Below, piece by piece: positions 22,709 to 33,366 of a DNA stretch of 64,000 nucleotides. The stretch's first letter is position 1, and every line of letters begins with the position of its first letter. The translations under genes were made by a program, and so were the position numbers. The notes below the pieces were generated by a model. That model saw nothing but the letters and a program-made list of their open reading frames with translations. It had not been told where the DNA came from and made no database searches. Source of the stretch: Proteles cristata cristata (lineage: Eukaryota > Chordata > Mammalia > Carnivora > Hyaenidae); assembly GCA_017311185.1 (NCBI GenBank), contig JAESUZ010000429.1, forward strand, positions 62,001 through 126,000, written 5' to 3'.

Positions 22709-23035
22709 TTACACCCATGTCATTGTAAATGGCAAGATATCATTCATTTTTATGGCTGAGTAATATATTATTGTGAATATATACCATATCTTCTTTATCC
22801 ATTCATCAGTCAATGGACACTTGATCCATTTCCATAATTTGGCTATTGTAGATAATTCTGCTATAAACAATGAGGTGCATGTATCACTTTGAATTAGTGT
22901 TTTTGCCTTTTTGGGGTAAATACCTAGTAGTGTGATTACTGGATTATAAGGTAGCTCTATTTTTAACATTTTGAAGAAGCTACATACTGTTTTCCAGAAT
23001 TGCTGCACAAGTTTGCATTCCCACCAACAGTGCAA
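22709..23035 (-). pseudogene. L1 ORF2 C-terminal fragment
   Basis: An open minus-strand stretch of 108 codons encodes the C-terminal end of L1 ORF2p. It begins at a HCWWECK motif, which belongs to the C-terminal cysteine/histidine region of ORF2p, and continues through 'LLGIYPKKAKT', 'DTCTSLFIAEL' and 'WIKKIWYIFTIIYYSAIKMND'. In the intact protein this end binds nucleic acid during target-primed reverse transcription. Upstream frames are broken, so this is a relic. The methionine at its start is internal to the ancestral protein. Confidence 0.88.
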
Positions 23036-23744
23036 AAGTGTTCCCCTTTCTCAGCATCCTCACCAACATCTGTTGCTTATTGTGCTGTTGATTTTCGCCA
23101 ATCTGACAGGTGTGAGGTGACTCATTATAGTTTTGATTTGCATTTCCCTAATGATAAGCAATGTTGATCATCTTTTCATGTATTTATTGGACTTATGGAT
23201 GTCTTCTTTAGAGAAAGGTTTAGTCATGTCTTCTGCCCATTTTTAAAGTGGATTATTTGTTCTGTGGGTGTTGAGTTGTATATGTTCTTTATATATTTTG
23301 AATACTAACCGTTTATTGGATATATCACTTGCAAATACCTTCTCCCATTCTGTGGGTTGCGTTTTAGTTTTGTTGACTGTTTCCTTTGCTGTGCAGAGAA
23401 TTCTTATTTTGATGAAGTCCCAGTCAATAGTTTATTTTTGTTTTTGTTTCCCTTACCTTGAGAGACATATCTAGAAAGATATTGCTATGCCCATTGTCAG
23501 GGAGATTAATGATCGTGCTCTCTTCAAGGATTTTTATGATTTCAAGTCTACTTTTAGGGCTTTAATCCATTTTAAGTTTATTTTGTGTGTGGTATAAGAA
23601 AGTGGTCCAGTGTCCTTTACATGTAGCTGACCAGTTTTCCCAATACCAGTTTTTGAAAAAACTGTCTTTTTCCCATTGGATATATTTTCCTGCTTTGTCA
23701 TAGATTAATAGACCATGTGATTATGAATTTTTTCCTGGGTCTTC

Positions 23745-23903
23745 TATTCTGATATATATATAGAATATATATAAAATATATTATATATATCTGATATACA
23801 TATAGAATATATATATAGAGAATATATTGTATATATATATGTATATATAATCAAAACAGTATGGTATTCACATAATGTATATGAGTACCATACTGTTCTG
23901 ATT
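23745..23903. repeat. AT-rich repeat plus 18-bp hairpin inside the L1
   Basis: TA-rich imperfect repeats (23750-23848) are followed by inverted arms 23849-23866 and 23886-23903 (core AACAGTATGGTA / TACCATACTGTT), 18 bp with one mismatch, around a 19-nt loop. The right arm is normal L1 sequence; the left arm is an inverted copy of it. This suggests template switching. Confidence 0.88.
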
Positions 23904-24279
23904 GCTACAGCTTTGTAATGTAACTTGAAGTCTGAAATCATGATGCCTTCAGCTTTGCTTTTCAAGATTCCTTTGGCAATTCAGAGTCTTTGGTGGTTCC
24001 ATACAAATATTAAGATTGTTCTAGCTCTGTGAAAAATGTTGTTGGTGTTTTGATAGGGATTTCATGAAATGTGTAGATTCGTTTGGGTAGTATAGACATG
24101 TTAACAATGCTTGTTCTTCCAATCCTTACACATGGAATATCTTTCCATTTGTTTCTGTCATCTTCAATTTCTTTCATCAATTTCTTTCATCATTGTTTTA
24201 TAGTGTTCATAGTACAGGTCTTTCATCTCTTTGGTTAAGTTTATTCTTAGGTATCTTATCGTTTTGGTGCAATTGCAAA

Positions 24280-25190
24280 TGAGATCAATTCTTTTTTTTT
24301 TAGTTTTTTTAGTTTTTTCTTATTATTTATTTTGAGATACAGAGAGCGTGAGTGGGGGAAGAAGTACAAAGGCCTAGCTAGTTCTTTTTTTTTTTTTTTT
24401 TTACAAATAGTTTATTGTCAACTTGGTTTCCATATAATACCCAGTGCTCATCTCAACAAGTGCCCTCCTCCATGCCCATCTCCCCCTCCCCCCCCACACC
24501 CATCAGTCCTCAGTTTGTTCTCAGTATTCAAGAGTCTTTCATGGTTTGCCTCTCTCCCTTTTCCCTACTATTTCCCCCATTCTTCTCCCCCATGGTCCTC
24601 CATTAAGTTCCTCCTAATCCTCCTATACGTGCAAACATATGGTATTTGTCTTTCTCTGCCTGACTTATTTTGCTCAGCATAACACCCTCAAGGTCCATCC
24701 ATGTTGCTACACATGGCCAGATTTCATTTTTTCTCAATGCCATGTTGTATTCCATGCACCATGCACACTGTCAGATCATAATGCTTTGAAACTTGAAATC
24801 AATCACAGGAAGAAGTCTGGAAAACTTCCAAAAATATGGAGGTTAAAGAATACCCTACTAAAGAATGAATGGGCCAATCAGGCAATTAGAGAAGAAATTT
24901 AAAAATATATGGAAACAAATGAAAATGAAAATACAACAATCCAACCTCTATGGGATGCAGCAAAGGCAGTCCTAAGAGGAAAGTACATTACACTCCAGGC
25001 CTATTTCAAGAAATTAGAGAAAATGCAAGTGCAAAATCTGACAACTCGCCTAAAGGAACTAGAGACAGAGCAGCAAGAGCGCCCCAAACCCAGTAGAAGA
25101 AGAGAAATAGTAAAAATCAGAGCAGAAATAAACAATATAGAGACCAAAGAAACAATTGAACAGAGCAATGAAACCAAGAGATCAATTCTT
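24280..25190 (-). mobile_element. nested L1 insertion with 5' inversion (twin-priming type)
   Basis: A second L1 sits inside the older one between 13-bp direct repeats, GAGATCAATTCTT, at 24280-24292 and 25178-25190. From the left there is a T tract (24291-24301), a 24303-24384 segment with a SINE-like tail and a second T tract (24385-24402). Then comes minus-strand L1 3' end (24403 to about 24760), and then L1 ORF2 on the opposite (plus) strand from about 24766 to 25180. Opposite orientation of the 5' part between one pair of duplications is the signature of twin priming. The two T tracts suggest a transcript that read past its own poly(A) signal into flanking DNA (3' transduction). Confidence 0.82.
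24303..24384 (-). mobile_element. possible 3'-transduced flank with truncated SINE tail
   Basis: Lies between two T tracts at the 3' side of the nested L1. 'TTATTATTTATTTTGAGATA' and 'GAGCGTGAGTGGGGGAAG' resemble the 3' half of a minus-strand SINEC. The complement contains AATAAA, which could have served as the read-through polyadenylation signal. A separate truncated SINE insertion is the alternative. Confidence 0.5.
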
Positions 25191-25195
25191 AATTA
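24766..25195 (+). pseudogene. inverted L1 ORF2 fragment (endonuclease end to pre-RT)
   Basis: Two plus-strand open stretches, 24639-24902 and 24909-25196, are in the same frame and separated by one in-frame stop. From about 24766 they encode L1 ORF2p. The SDHNALKLEI segment carries the endonuclease's C-terminal SDH catalytic motif. It is followed by 'WRLKNTLLKNEW', '[14 protein letters not shown]' and '[20 protein letters not shown]', the linker ahead of the reverse transcriptase domain. It is unusually open for this window, which fits a younger insertion than the host L1. The first ATG of the left stretch lies in antisense 3'-UTR and is not a real start. Confidence 0.85.
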
Positions 25196-25657
25196 ATGGA
25201 TTCTCATTTAATTGATTGCAAATGCAATGTTTTTATTGATTTCTTTTCTGCTGCTTCATTATTGGTGTATGGAAATGCAAAAGATTTCTAAACATTGACT
25301 GTATCCTTCACTTCACTGAATTCGTTTACTAGTTCTAGTAGTAGTTTGATGGGGTCTTCAGAGTTTATTATAGAGTATTAGGTCATCTGCAAATAGTGAA
25401 ACTTTGAATTCTTCCTTGCTAATTTGTTTACATTTTATTTCTTTTTGTTGTCCGATTGCTGTGGCTAGGATTTTCAGTACTATGTTGTATAAAAGTGATG
25501 AGAGGGGACATCCCTGTCTTGTTCCTGAACTTAGGGTAAAGTCTCTGTTTTTCTCCATTGAGTATGATATTAACCATGGGTTTTTCATATATGGTCTTTA
25601 TGATGTTCCCTCTATACCTACTTTGTTGAGGGTTTTTGTCATGAATGGATGTTGTAC
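25191..25657 (-). mobile_element. L1 (LINE-1), minus strand, RT-region part
   Basis: Resumption of the host L1 after the nested insertion, with 'TTCTGCTGCTTCATTATTGG' near 25248 and 'GTCATGAATGGATGTTGTAC' ending near 25657. Similarity stops there, so the element is 5'-truncated inside the reverse transcriptase domain, as most L1 copies are. No convincing outer target duplication was found. Confidence 0.88.
25358..25588 (-). pseudogene. L1 ORF2 reverse-transcriptase fragment with FADD motif
   Basis: Open minus-strand stretch of 76 codons from the palm of the L1 reverse transcriptase. It contains GTRQGCPLS at residues 22-30 and the catalytic FADD motif at residues 66-69 (LFADDLILY). The two aspartates that bind metal are preserved. 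The surrounding ORF2 is interrupted on both sides, so it is a relic. Confidence 0.9.
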
Positions 25658-28329
25658 AATGGGGAATATATTTATAAAGAATAAACTTTCCCCATCAACT
25701 ATTTGGTTGTCCTGAAATACAGCTTGCATAGAGAATGTAGAATTATACATGATCTCTTCCCTTTGTTGTAATACACATTTTGAAATAATTTACGGTTTTT
25801 TAAGAAAAAAAATGAGCATTTCCTGAGTATCATTATAAACACATGGCTTTTATTCATGTGATGGGTTTTAATTAGTTGCATTCATTATTATTTTTGATGT
25901 TCAGATACTCTAATCTGAGATTACATTTTCTCGTGTTTACTATTAATGTGACCCCAATAGTGTTTCCTCAGTGTGTTATTATGTATTCCTCACCCCAGTT
26001 CTAGAATTTACCATTTCTCCAAGGAGCCCTGGAGCCTCGTGGTGGGAAAGCTCTTATGGGACTAAGTAGAAAAAGTAAAACCAATTTAAATCTTAATCTT
26101 ATCGATCAGATCATTTCTGAACTTTGTTGAATGCAAATTGTCTGGTTCCAAGGGAAAGACATATAAACCTTTCCATATTCCTCTGTAGTTCTTTTGAAAT
26201 TCAAAGACGCCACACAAAATAATCTATTAAATTAAACATGAAACAGGTTTCTCTATGCTGGTAACTCTGAACTTTCCATCAAAATAAACCAAAGGAAATA
26301 AAACAACAATAAAAAAAACCTAATGAAAAGTTTGGAATCAATTGAAACTAAAAACACTAACTATTAATTCAGATCACAGTAGAAGAGCATAAAAAATATT
26401 CTCCAAATAAACCTTAAGTAATTCCTGTTTTACCAAATCTCTACTTCAAAATATATCTGTATATTCAATGAAAAAAATTCAGATCTTAATTTGTCTGCTA
26501 TAAATCCATGAATGCAGCTACCTGTAATCCCTTTAACTGATCAGAATGAAATTGATTCATTTTCTTTCTCTTTCCCCTGCTCTCTCTCATATAAATGCAC
26601 ATGCATGCACATTTACACACATGCACTAGTATTCACATACACACACAAGAGTATAAGAACACTGTGCCAGAGAGATGGAAAGATCAACAAAGGGCTTGAC
26701 CTCAGTTTTCCAGATATGTGAAGAACTGAAAGTGTCTTTTGAACTCTGTTACTGAAACCAATGGCATGTTTTCCCACTATTCTAGCTTTGAAAACTAGCT
26801 CACTGGTAATACTGGGAGCCCAAACTCTCTACATAATTATTTTGAAGTATATTATATTTTGGCAGATAGCATTTGTGTGTTTTCCATACATGTGCCTCTT
26901 TCCACCATTTCCAAAATTTAATCATATCCAGTTGTGTTCCCTTGACCGAGGAAGAAATTTTCTATATTTTTTTCTAGAAAATAAAAGTAGACAAGTTAAT
27001 GATTCCTTCTGTCTGTGATATAACCCTGCATCTTTTGAAAAGTCAATTCTGTGTGTTCTAGTGGGGAAGGGATGCCAACAAGTTTGGAGAGACCAGGAGA
27101 AAGGAGGGGAGAGTCTTCTCCTGAGGTAGATATTGAAAAAAGGACTCTGGCAGCAGGAGCTAATAAGACCAAAGAGGGTGGAGATAGAGCCTGTCAGGCT
27201 GTTAACATAAATCGTGGTATGAAAATCCTACTTGGCACATTTTATGGCAAAGAAAAATAGAGCCAGCTAAGTACCTGTGAAAGATTTTACATGATTAAGT
27301 CTACCCTTTCAGGACCTTTATATTTGCTCATTTTAGTTGTATTTGATTTCCTTTCAAAATTTCATAATATATGAAAGTGACAAACTATGGATGCATTTTT
27401 TAAATCACCATAGTAAACTCAAAACTCCTGATAGGTTAATAGTTTTATTCTTAAAAAGAAACATTAGGTTATCAAATATTTTAGCAATTTGACAATAACT
27501 TTATAGTAAATTTATATTCCCCTAAAAATATGTATTGCAAATAACTGAAGATAAGGGAAAGACAATTTAGGTCAACATCTATTTCTATAAGCGCCCATTA
27601 ATTTATATATAAAGGGAATTTATCATTAAAAACTACCAGAAGTACTAGTAAGATACTAAAATACTGTTTATTTAGCCAGTATACAAAATTTAGTAAGTTA
27701 TTGGCTGTGTTTTTGGGTATATCCTGGAGTATTTTTAAGTTATGTATTTGGCTATGTTCTTGAGTTACTGACTTTAAGTCAGAGAATAGTAGATTAAGAC
27801 TAGATTATGTACTACCTCTAATTTATATGACCTCTAATTCACAATTATCTCTGGTCATTTACAGACTCCTGCTCTGAGAAAAATTTATGCAGAACATTCT
27901 ACATATTTGCAGATTCAGAAAATCATCAAGGTAATTTTCCATAAGTTGGATTTATAAAATTCTATGGTTGTTACCAGAAAAGATTATTGTACAAATCTAC
28001 ATTCGGTGCACTTAATGAATAAGTTTAGGCAGAGTTTCTCTTTCAATCCATAATGTCTTTAAAAGTTTTTGTTATTTGAAATAATTTAAAAGTTCTTATT
28101 ATTTGACATGATATCTAAAAGCTGTAACAGAAGCAAATCTATTTCCTTTCCAATATATCATCTTCATTTTCAAATGGTAAGTAAAGGATAAATGCAAAGA
28201 GAATTGCAACAAGTCATATGCATGCAGTTTGCTACATTTCCACAAATTTAAGGAGCATTTGTTAGCCTGAATGTGAATCAGGATGCAGAGTAACACAGAT
28301 ACTGAGTGCCCTCTCAAATCTCCCTCTAC
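25658..28329. other. long unclassified AT-rich stretch
   Basis: About 2.7 kb without a recognised repeat. Short CA-rich tract near 26,600-26,650. Frames of 85 (26761-27018) and 69 codons (27051-27260) show no family features. No SINE. Confidence 0.4.
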
Positions 28330-28793
28330 TCCCTAGTGCCCAAAGATAACTATCATCTTGGCTTTTCATACCATAACTTGGTATTATTTTTGAACTTTAT
28401 ATTACATAAGATCAAAAAGAAACTGTTATATCTAACTCATTTTACTCAAAATTTCATGAGATTCATCCATGGTGTTGCCTGTAGTTGCTTGTTCAGTTTC
28501 AGTGCAATATACTAATACATTCCTAAGTCTCTCCAAGTTTCTTTACCCATCCTATTCTTTATCCACATTTGGAGTTGTTCCTGTTTGGAGTTACTGTGAA
28601 GATTACTGCTACAAACATTTTAGAGTATGTATCTTAGTGAATATGTATACATTTTTGGTGTATATACCAAGAAATGGAATTGCTGGATCGTTACATTATA
28701 ATTTTCCAAATTGGTTGTACCAATTTAGACGAAACAATTTATTAGTTCAGTTAATTCATAGGCTTTTCAACATGTGCTCTTTTCTTTTTTTTT
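28330..28793 (-). mobile_element. ancient L1M 3' fragment, left of SINE
   Basis: 'TTCATGAGATTCATCCATGG', 'CCAAGAAATGGAATTGCTGG' and 'CCAAATTGGTTGTACCAATT' follow the complement of an old L1 3' region. A 113-codon frame here (28469-28810) is antisense L1, not a gene. Confidence 0.75.
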
Positions 28794-28808
28794 TCATTCT
28801 AGCTATTT

Positions 28809-29040
28809 AAAAATTTTAAATACTTTCATTTATTGTTGAGAGAGAGAAAGAAAGAGAGAAACAGAGAAAGAGAGAGTGCACAAACAGGCAGAGAGAGAGA
28901 AGGAGACACAATATCTAAAGCAGGCTTCAGGCTCTGATCTGTCAGCACAGGGGCCGACATGGGGCCTGAACCCACAAACTGTGAGATTATAACCTGAGCT
29001 GAAGTCAGACGCTCAACTGACTGGGCCATCAAGGCGCCCC
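28809..29040 (-). mobile_element. SINEC copy inserted in an old L1
   Basis: Full-length minus-strand SINE ending AAGGCGCCCC at 29040. Flanked by a 15-bp duplication with one mismatch, TCATTCTAGCTATTT (28794-28808) and TCATTCTAGCTCTTT (29041-29055). It splits an L1M remnant. Confidence 0.95.
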
Positions 29041-29130
29041 TCATTCTAGCTCTTTTAAGGGGAGGTGTAGTGATATTGCACTGTGGTTTTAATTTTTATT
29101 TTCCTAATTCTATGTTTGATAGAAATCCAT
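29041..29130 (-). mobile_element. ancient L1M fragment, right of SINE
   Basis: 'AGGGGAGGTGTAGTGATATT', 'CACTGTGGTTTTAATTTTTA' continues the L1 interrupted at 28793. The two halves are consecutive in L1, confirming a single older element split by the SINE. Confidence 0.7.
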
Positions 29131-30984
29131 AAAACTCCTACATTTAATCAATCAATGATCCACTCTAAAAACTCCTGAGAGAGGAAATCTATGTTTATCA
29201 ATAGGGATAACAAATTATTGTTCACCTGAAAAAGAGTTAACATTACACAATATTTCTGAAGACTATTAAAAAATATTTTGTCTCTCCTGATTTTTTGGCC
29301 ATGAACTAAACCAAAATTGAAAGGTCATCAGAATTGTGGATTTCAGACAGAATCTTTTGAATTTACTGGCAGCCATTTTGAATAACTTTTGGAGATATAG
29401 TACCATGTAATCATCTTTAGATATTTTAGCCAGGATAACTGACCTCAACTGTTTCATTACAAATTTCACTGTAGTTGAATCAGTAGTAAGGATCAAGTTC
29501 CTGGTCTTTTTGGGTTTGAAAGCAGGAATTCTTTCTTGAGTTCACATTTTATCTCAACTAGAAATCCTATGTTAAAAGACCCACTGACCTTTAAAATACA
29601 TTAGCTGACTCTTCTAAGTTTTCCACTGCTATTTTCACAGGGGATTAATAAAAAAGCCTCTAAGTTCTGGCTTGAACTCTGGCAAAAAAATATATATACA
29701 TATATACACTAAACTTCTGGTTTTTATAATTTTTGTTATTGTATGACTTTTAATGTTTTTCCATTCTAAAAGCATTGAAATATTCACAAGTAGATAATTT
29801 ATTTTTTATTAATTCATATGAAGCACAGTGTTACCTACATAGTAGATATTTATGAATGGGTGTTTGGTTATTAAGTTCATAGTTTATCAGTTAGCAAATG
29901 CTTTAGAAGATTCACTTAGACTTTAAAATTCATGAATCAACTGTCTCCTTTAGTGAATTATTTATTTCTGAATCCCTCATGAAACAAGTACTCTCATTCG
30001 AAGGGATATGGATTAGTGTTCCACAAATGTAAGTTAAATGAAAGAATAAATACATGAAGAGAGTACAATGTTCTGACTCGGGAACCTCTTACCTTCAGAT
30101 GGTACTATTAAACTTAAGAAGACACAGACCCAGATGCATGTAGTTTGAAGTTACAGGGTAAAGTTGTTCTGAAGTTATTTGAATTGGTCTGTGAACCAAA
30201 GGACATACTTGGAAATGAAAGAATGCAGGCCATACTCCTAAGCCTGTAAAGTGCACCACAGAAAATTCCTCAGATGGAGCAGGAGAAAGGAAAGGAACTG
30301 ATACCCAAACTTTACTTCATGCTCGAGCACACAGGGAGCTCTGCTTCTGTTTCTGCCGCTGTTCTTGCCACCTTTCTGAACTGCATTTAAGCCTATAAAA
30401 TTAGATTAATAGTAATGTAAAACAGTTCCCTTTCTTGAATACTTACAGAATAATTGTAAAATATATGGAGAATTCTGACATCTACAATGGCAAACAGCAA
30501 GCTAATTGTGGAATGGTAAATGAGCTCTTAGGAGAGTCAAATTCTAATTTATTGTCTTTGCTGATACATTGGGAGAAGCAAAGTCACATTGGTTTAAGTT
30601 CAATTTATAAAACATTAAGAAAGGAAGTGGCTTATTATATTTGCCCGTGGTTGGTCCTATATAGGTACAGGATTTACTTTTCAGTGTCTCATCTATGTAT
30701 GAGTCATGTTTTGTTTTGTTTTGTTTTGTTTTCCTTCTAATTTGATTTATTTTATGGAGAGATGAATTTTCTTAACTGATCATGTTTTCCTTTGTAAGTG
30801 GTGTTCCAGAAAAGCTGAGTCAAATTTGTAGCAATTTTCCTTCTCAGGGGACTAGGCATGATGCAGTTAAGCACTTCTGAGTACACCGCACTTGGAGTAG
30901 GTTGTGAGGAAGGTACCTTGAGTAGAGTGCCTGGGAGAACGCAGTAGTTCTTCAGCACAGAACGGTAATCTGTCTTTACTTGTC
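29131..30984. other. AT-rich sequence, weak old repeats
   Basis: No gene. A (TTTTG)n run lies at 30709-30732. Pieces near 29,830 and 30,000-30,055 weakly resemble L2 3' ends (GTAGATATTTATGAATGG). Otherwise unrecognised. Confidence 0.4.
30709..30732. repeat. (TTTTG)n microsatellite
   Basis: About five TTTTG units, uninterrupted. Confidence 0.9.
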
Positions 30985-31330
30985 ACCACGAACCAGGAGG
31001 TTCCAGGATGCACGAGGGTATGGAAAAGCAGCTGCACCCTGAATGACCATCAGCATGATCAGAGTAACCTGTCACAGAGTGACAAATGATTGACTCCCAT
31101 GGCCCGGGACTCCTGGCCGGCCAGGGGTGCCACTTTACCATCAGCGGTGACACAGGCCTGGCCGCAGGTGTTGAGTAGGGGTCATCGTGACAGCCTAATG
31201 CTGGAGCCCATCTGAGATGGAGAGGGGGCTCCAGGTAGAAGTGGGGTGGGAAGCACCTAGGGCCGTGCGATACCTGCCCACTTCCCACCTCGTCCTGTCC
31301 AGATGCCCTGCCTGACCTGAGACCCCAACG
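30985..31330. other. GC-rich patch, unidentified
   Basis: A sharply bounded GC-rich segment with roughly a dozen CpG sites (for example GGCCCGGGAC, GGCCGGCCAGG, GGCCGTGCGATAC) in a desert that otherwise has almost none. A 122-codon frame is open on the minus strand (30983-31351), rich in Pro, Gly, Ser and His, with no recognised domain. On the plus strand a frame is open from 30985 for about 37 codons. It abuts an L1 remnant on the right. Could be an unrecognised repeat, a retrocopy fragment or a small regulatory island. Confidence 0.4.
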
Positions 31331-31800
31331 GGATCTTCTCCATGTTTTCATGGCTTAATAGCTAATTTCCTTTCAGGGCTGAGTAATATTCCATTGTCTA
31401 GATGGACCGCCTTTTCTTTATCACCTACTGAAGGCAATTTTGGTTGTCCCCAAGTGTCTGCAATTAATGAATGCAGCTTCTATAAACATTCATGTGCAGG
31501 TTTTTGTGTGGACAGAAGTTGTCAGCTCCTTTGGGAAAATAGCAAGTAGGCTGATAGCTGGCCCTGTGGTGTGAGGGTGTTCAGCTCTCTAAGAAACCTC
31601 AGAATGTCTTCATAGCTGGTCCTACGGTCAGAGGGTGTTCAACTTTCTAAAAAAAACCTGACTCTTCAGAACTGGCTGTACTGCATTCCTTTATCATCAG
31701 CAATGAATGACTGTTCCTGGTGCTTCACATCCTCCCAAGTACTTGCTGTTGTAAGTGTTCCAGATTTGGGCCACCCTGATAGGTGTGCATTCACTTTCTT
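31331..31800 (-). mobile_element. old L1 3'-region fragment with internal duplication
   Basis: 'GGGCTGAGTAATATTCCATT' near 31377, 'TGAATGCAGCTTCTATAAAC' near 31468 and 'CCACCCTGATAGGTGTGC' near 31771 follow the complement of L1. Within it, about 60 bp is repeated imperfectly: 'TAGCTGGCCCTGTGGTG' near 31555 and 'TAGCTGGTCCTACGGTC' near 31614, both followed by GAGGGTGTTCA. Confidence 0.78.
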
Positions 31801-32998
31801 TTTATTCACTGGATCTTCTTAAGACAAGACAATGTCCCTACCAGAATTCTAAAGATAGAAAAACTTCTGCAAAATTTTTATTGCTGAGGGCAGCTTAAGT
31901 TTTATGCAAGTTTCTTACTGTTTGTGAAGGTTCACCTTAGCTAACCGGAACAAAAGTGAATGACAAAATCTTAGCAGAATAATATTTTACAGAACATCTG
32001 TCAGGCACAGCAATGTAAGAGTACAGTAATAACTCTGACATCCTTAGTTGCACAAAGAATACAACATAAAAGACCTGCGAGACAAAGCTGTGAACACTGT
32101 ATACTGAGCATAGAAAATGGTGTTTTTAAAAAAGTGTCACAGTCAGATTTCATTGAAAGTTGAAAATATGGAACAAGACAATGTGTGCAAAAGCATGTCA
32201 CAGGAAGTGGAAATGGAAACACACTTTCTAAAACGGAAAACAGGTTCTAGCACTTTCCCACCAGGCACTAATAGAATTCAGAAACAAACACACGATTGAT
32301 GCATTTTGCTTCTGTGTTCCTTAGCAACATAGAAGATTAGGGCATGTTGATGGCATGGAACATTCATTTGTTAGACTAGTAAATTTTAGACAATTTATTT
32401 GTTTGCTGTGTTCTTCTTTAATAATGTTTAAGAGCCAGAATGAATATATCTACACTTGAAATGTTATGTAAATGCCTTATCTTTCATTTTATAGTATACT
32501 TTTTTAACTCTTAATAAAAGGTTGAGTTTTTATAATTTTATTCAGTAAAATGAATTATTAGTTTATTAGGAAACTATGAAGATTGAAGAAATTGAGCAGT
32601 TAAGCATGGAAAATAGTATCACATCGATTGGCCATCTGTCTCGTCTGAGCAAAATAAAACCACTATTGAGTATTTAAAGATTAAGTTAGCTTTCTTTAGC
32701 CAATTTATGAATAAATATCTTGAATTTAGCATAGCCAAACTAGTGAGTTATCAATATCCTGAAGTTATAAGTTGATGTTTTTAATATTGCCTTTGACTAT
32801 TATGAGGCTTTTAAAAACCTACATTAGCAGTAAATTACTGTTAGATATATGACTTAGTGTAAAGTTCAAACCAGCATGTCTATCAGAAGTACTACTTGGT
32901 GAAATGAGTTAGGACTATTGCATTCAAAAGCAAAATTTCCCTTTTATTTTCAAAACTATGTATATATGCAACTGAATTAAAGGAGGGATGGAAGGACC

Positions 32999-33083
32999 AA
33001 GAAGAAGAAAGGGAAGAGGAGGAGAAGGGGAAGGAGGAAGGAGGAGGGAGGAGAGGGGGAGGAAGAAGGAAGGGAAAGAGGAG
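32999..33083 (+). repeat. 85-nt homopurine tract
   Basis: Uninterrupted A/G for 85 bases made of GGA, GAA and GGGA units, with no pyrimidine. Pure homopurine:homopyrimidine runs of this length can form triplex (H-DNA) structures and commonly vary in length. Confidence 0.97.
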
Positions 33084-33328
33084 TTTTTATTGAAAACATT
33101 AGGCTCTCAAATCTTCTATGAGTTTTTCAAGCACTTTTTATTTTAGAACTAGAAAGTAATCACTGAAGATATTTAAAATACTAAAATCAAAATTTCAAGT
33201 GAGTACATTGTGTTGGGGATAGCATGAAGTGAATTTCATGACATATATTTTATCTAATGTAAATTAAGTTAAAGAGTCAAATATTTTTATCCCTAGAAAC
33301 CAAAAGACAAGTTGAGTTTTCATATATT

Positions 33329-33331
<3 letters not shown>

Positions 33332-33362
<31 letters not shown>
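33332..33362. repeat. (TA)n microsatellite
   Basis: About 15 TA units followed by decayed TTTAGATATA repeats. Confidence 0.96.

Positions 33363-33366
<4 letters not shown>

Larger units (their letters stand above)
22372..24279 (-). mobile_element. L1 (LINE-1), minus strand, 3' part
   Basis: A long L1 runs 3' to 5' from left to right. The 3'-UTR complement ('AGTAAACATACAGTGTAATA', 'TACATCACCCTGTGTTCATC') is followed by 'TTTATGGCTGAGTAATATAT' near 22750 and then by ORF2 coding on the minus strand. The element continues at 25191-25657 beyond a nested insertion. It is 5'-truncated within the RT region. Stops, frameshifts and an AT-rich rearrangement at 23745-23903 make it non-functional. Its age is intermediate: clear consensus similarity but no intact frame. 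Confidence 0.9.

Noticed and set aside
24332..24682. 116-codon plus frame rich in Pro, Phe and Ser
   Set aside because: Antisense to the 3' end of the nested L1, including its T tract.
28469..28810. 113-codon plus frame as a membrane-like protein
   Set aside because: It is antisense to an old L1 3' region; its hydrophobic look comes from T-rich codons.
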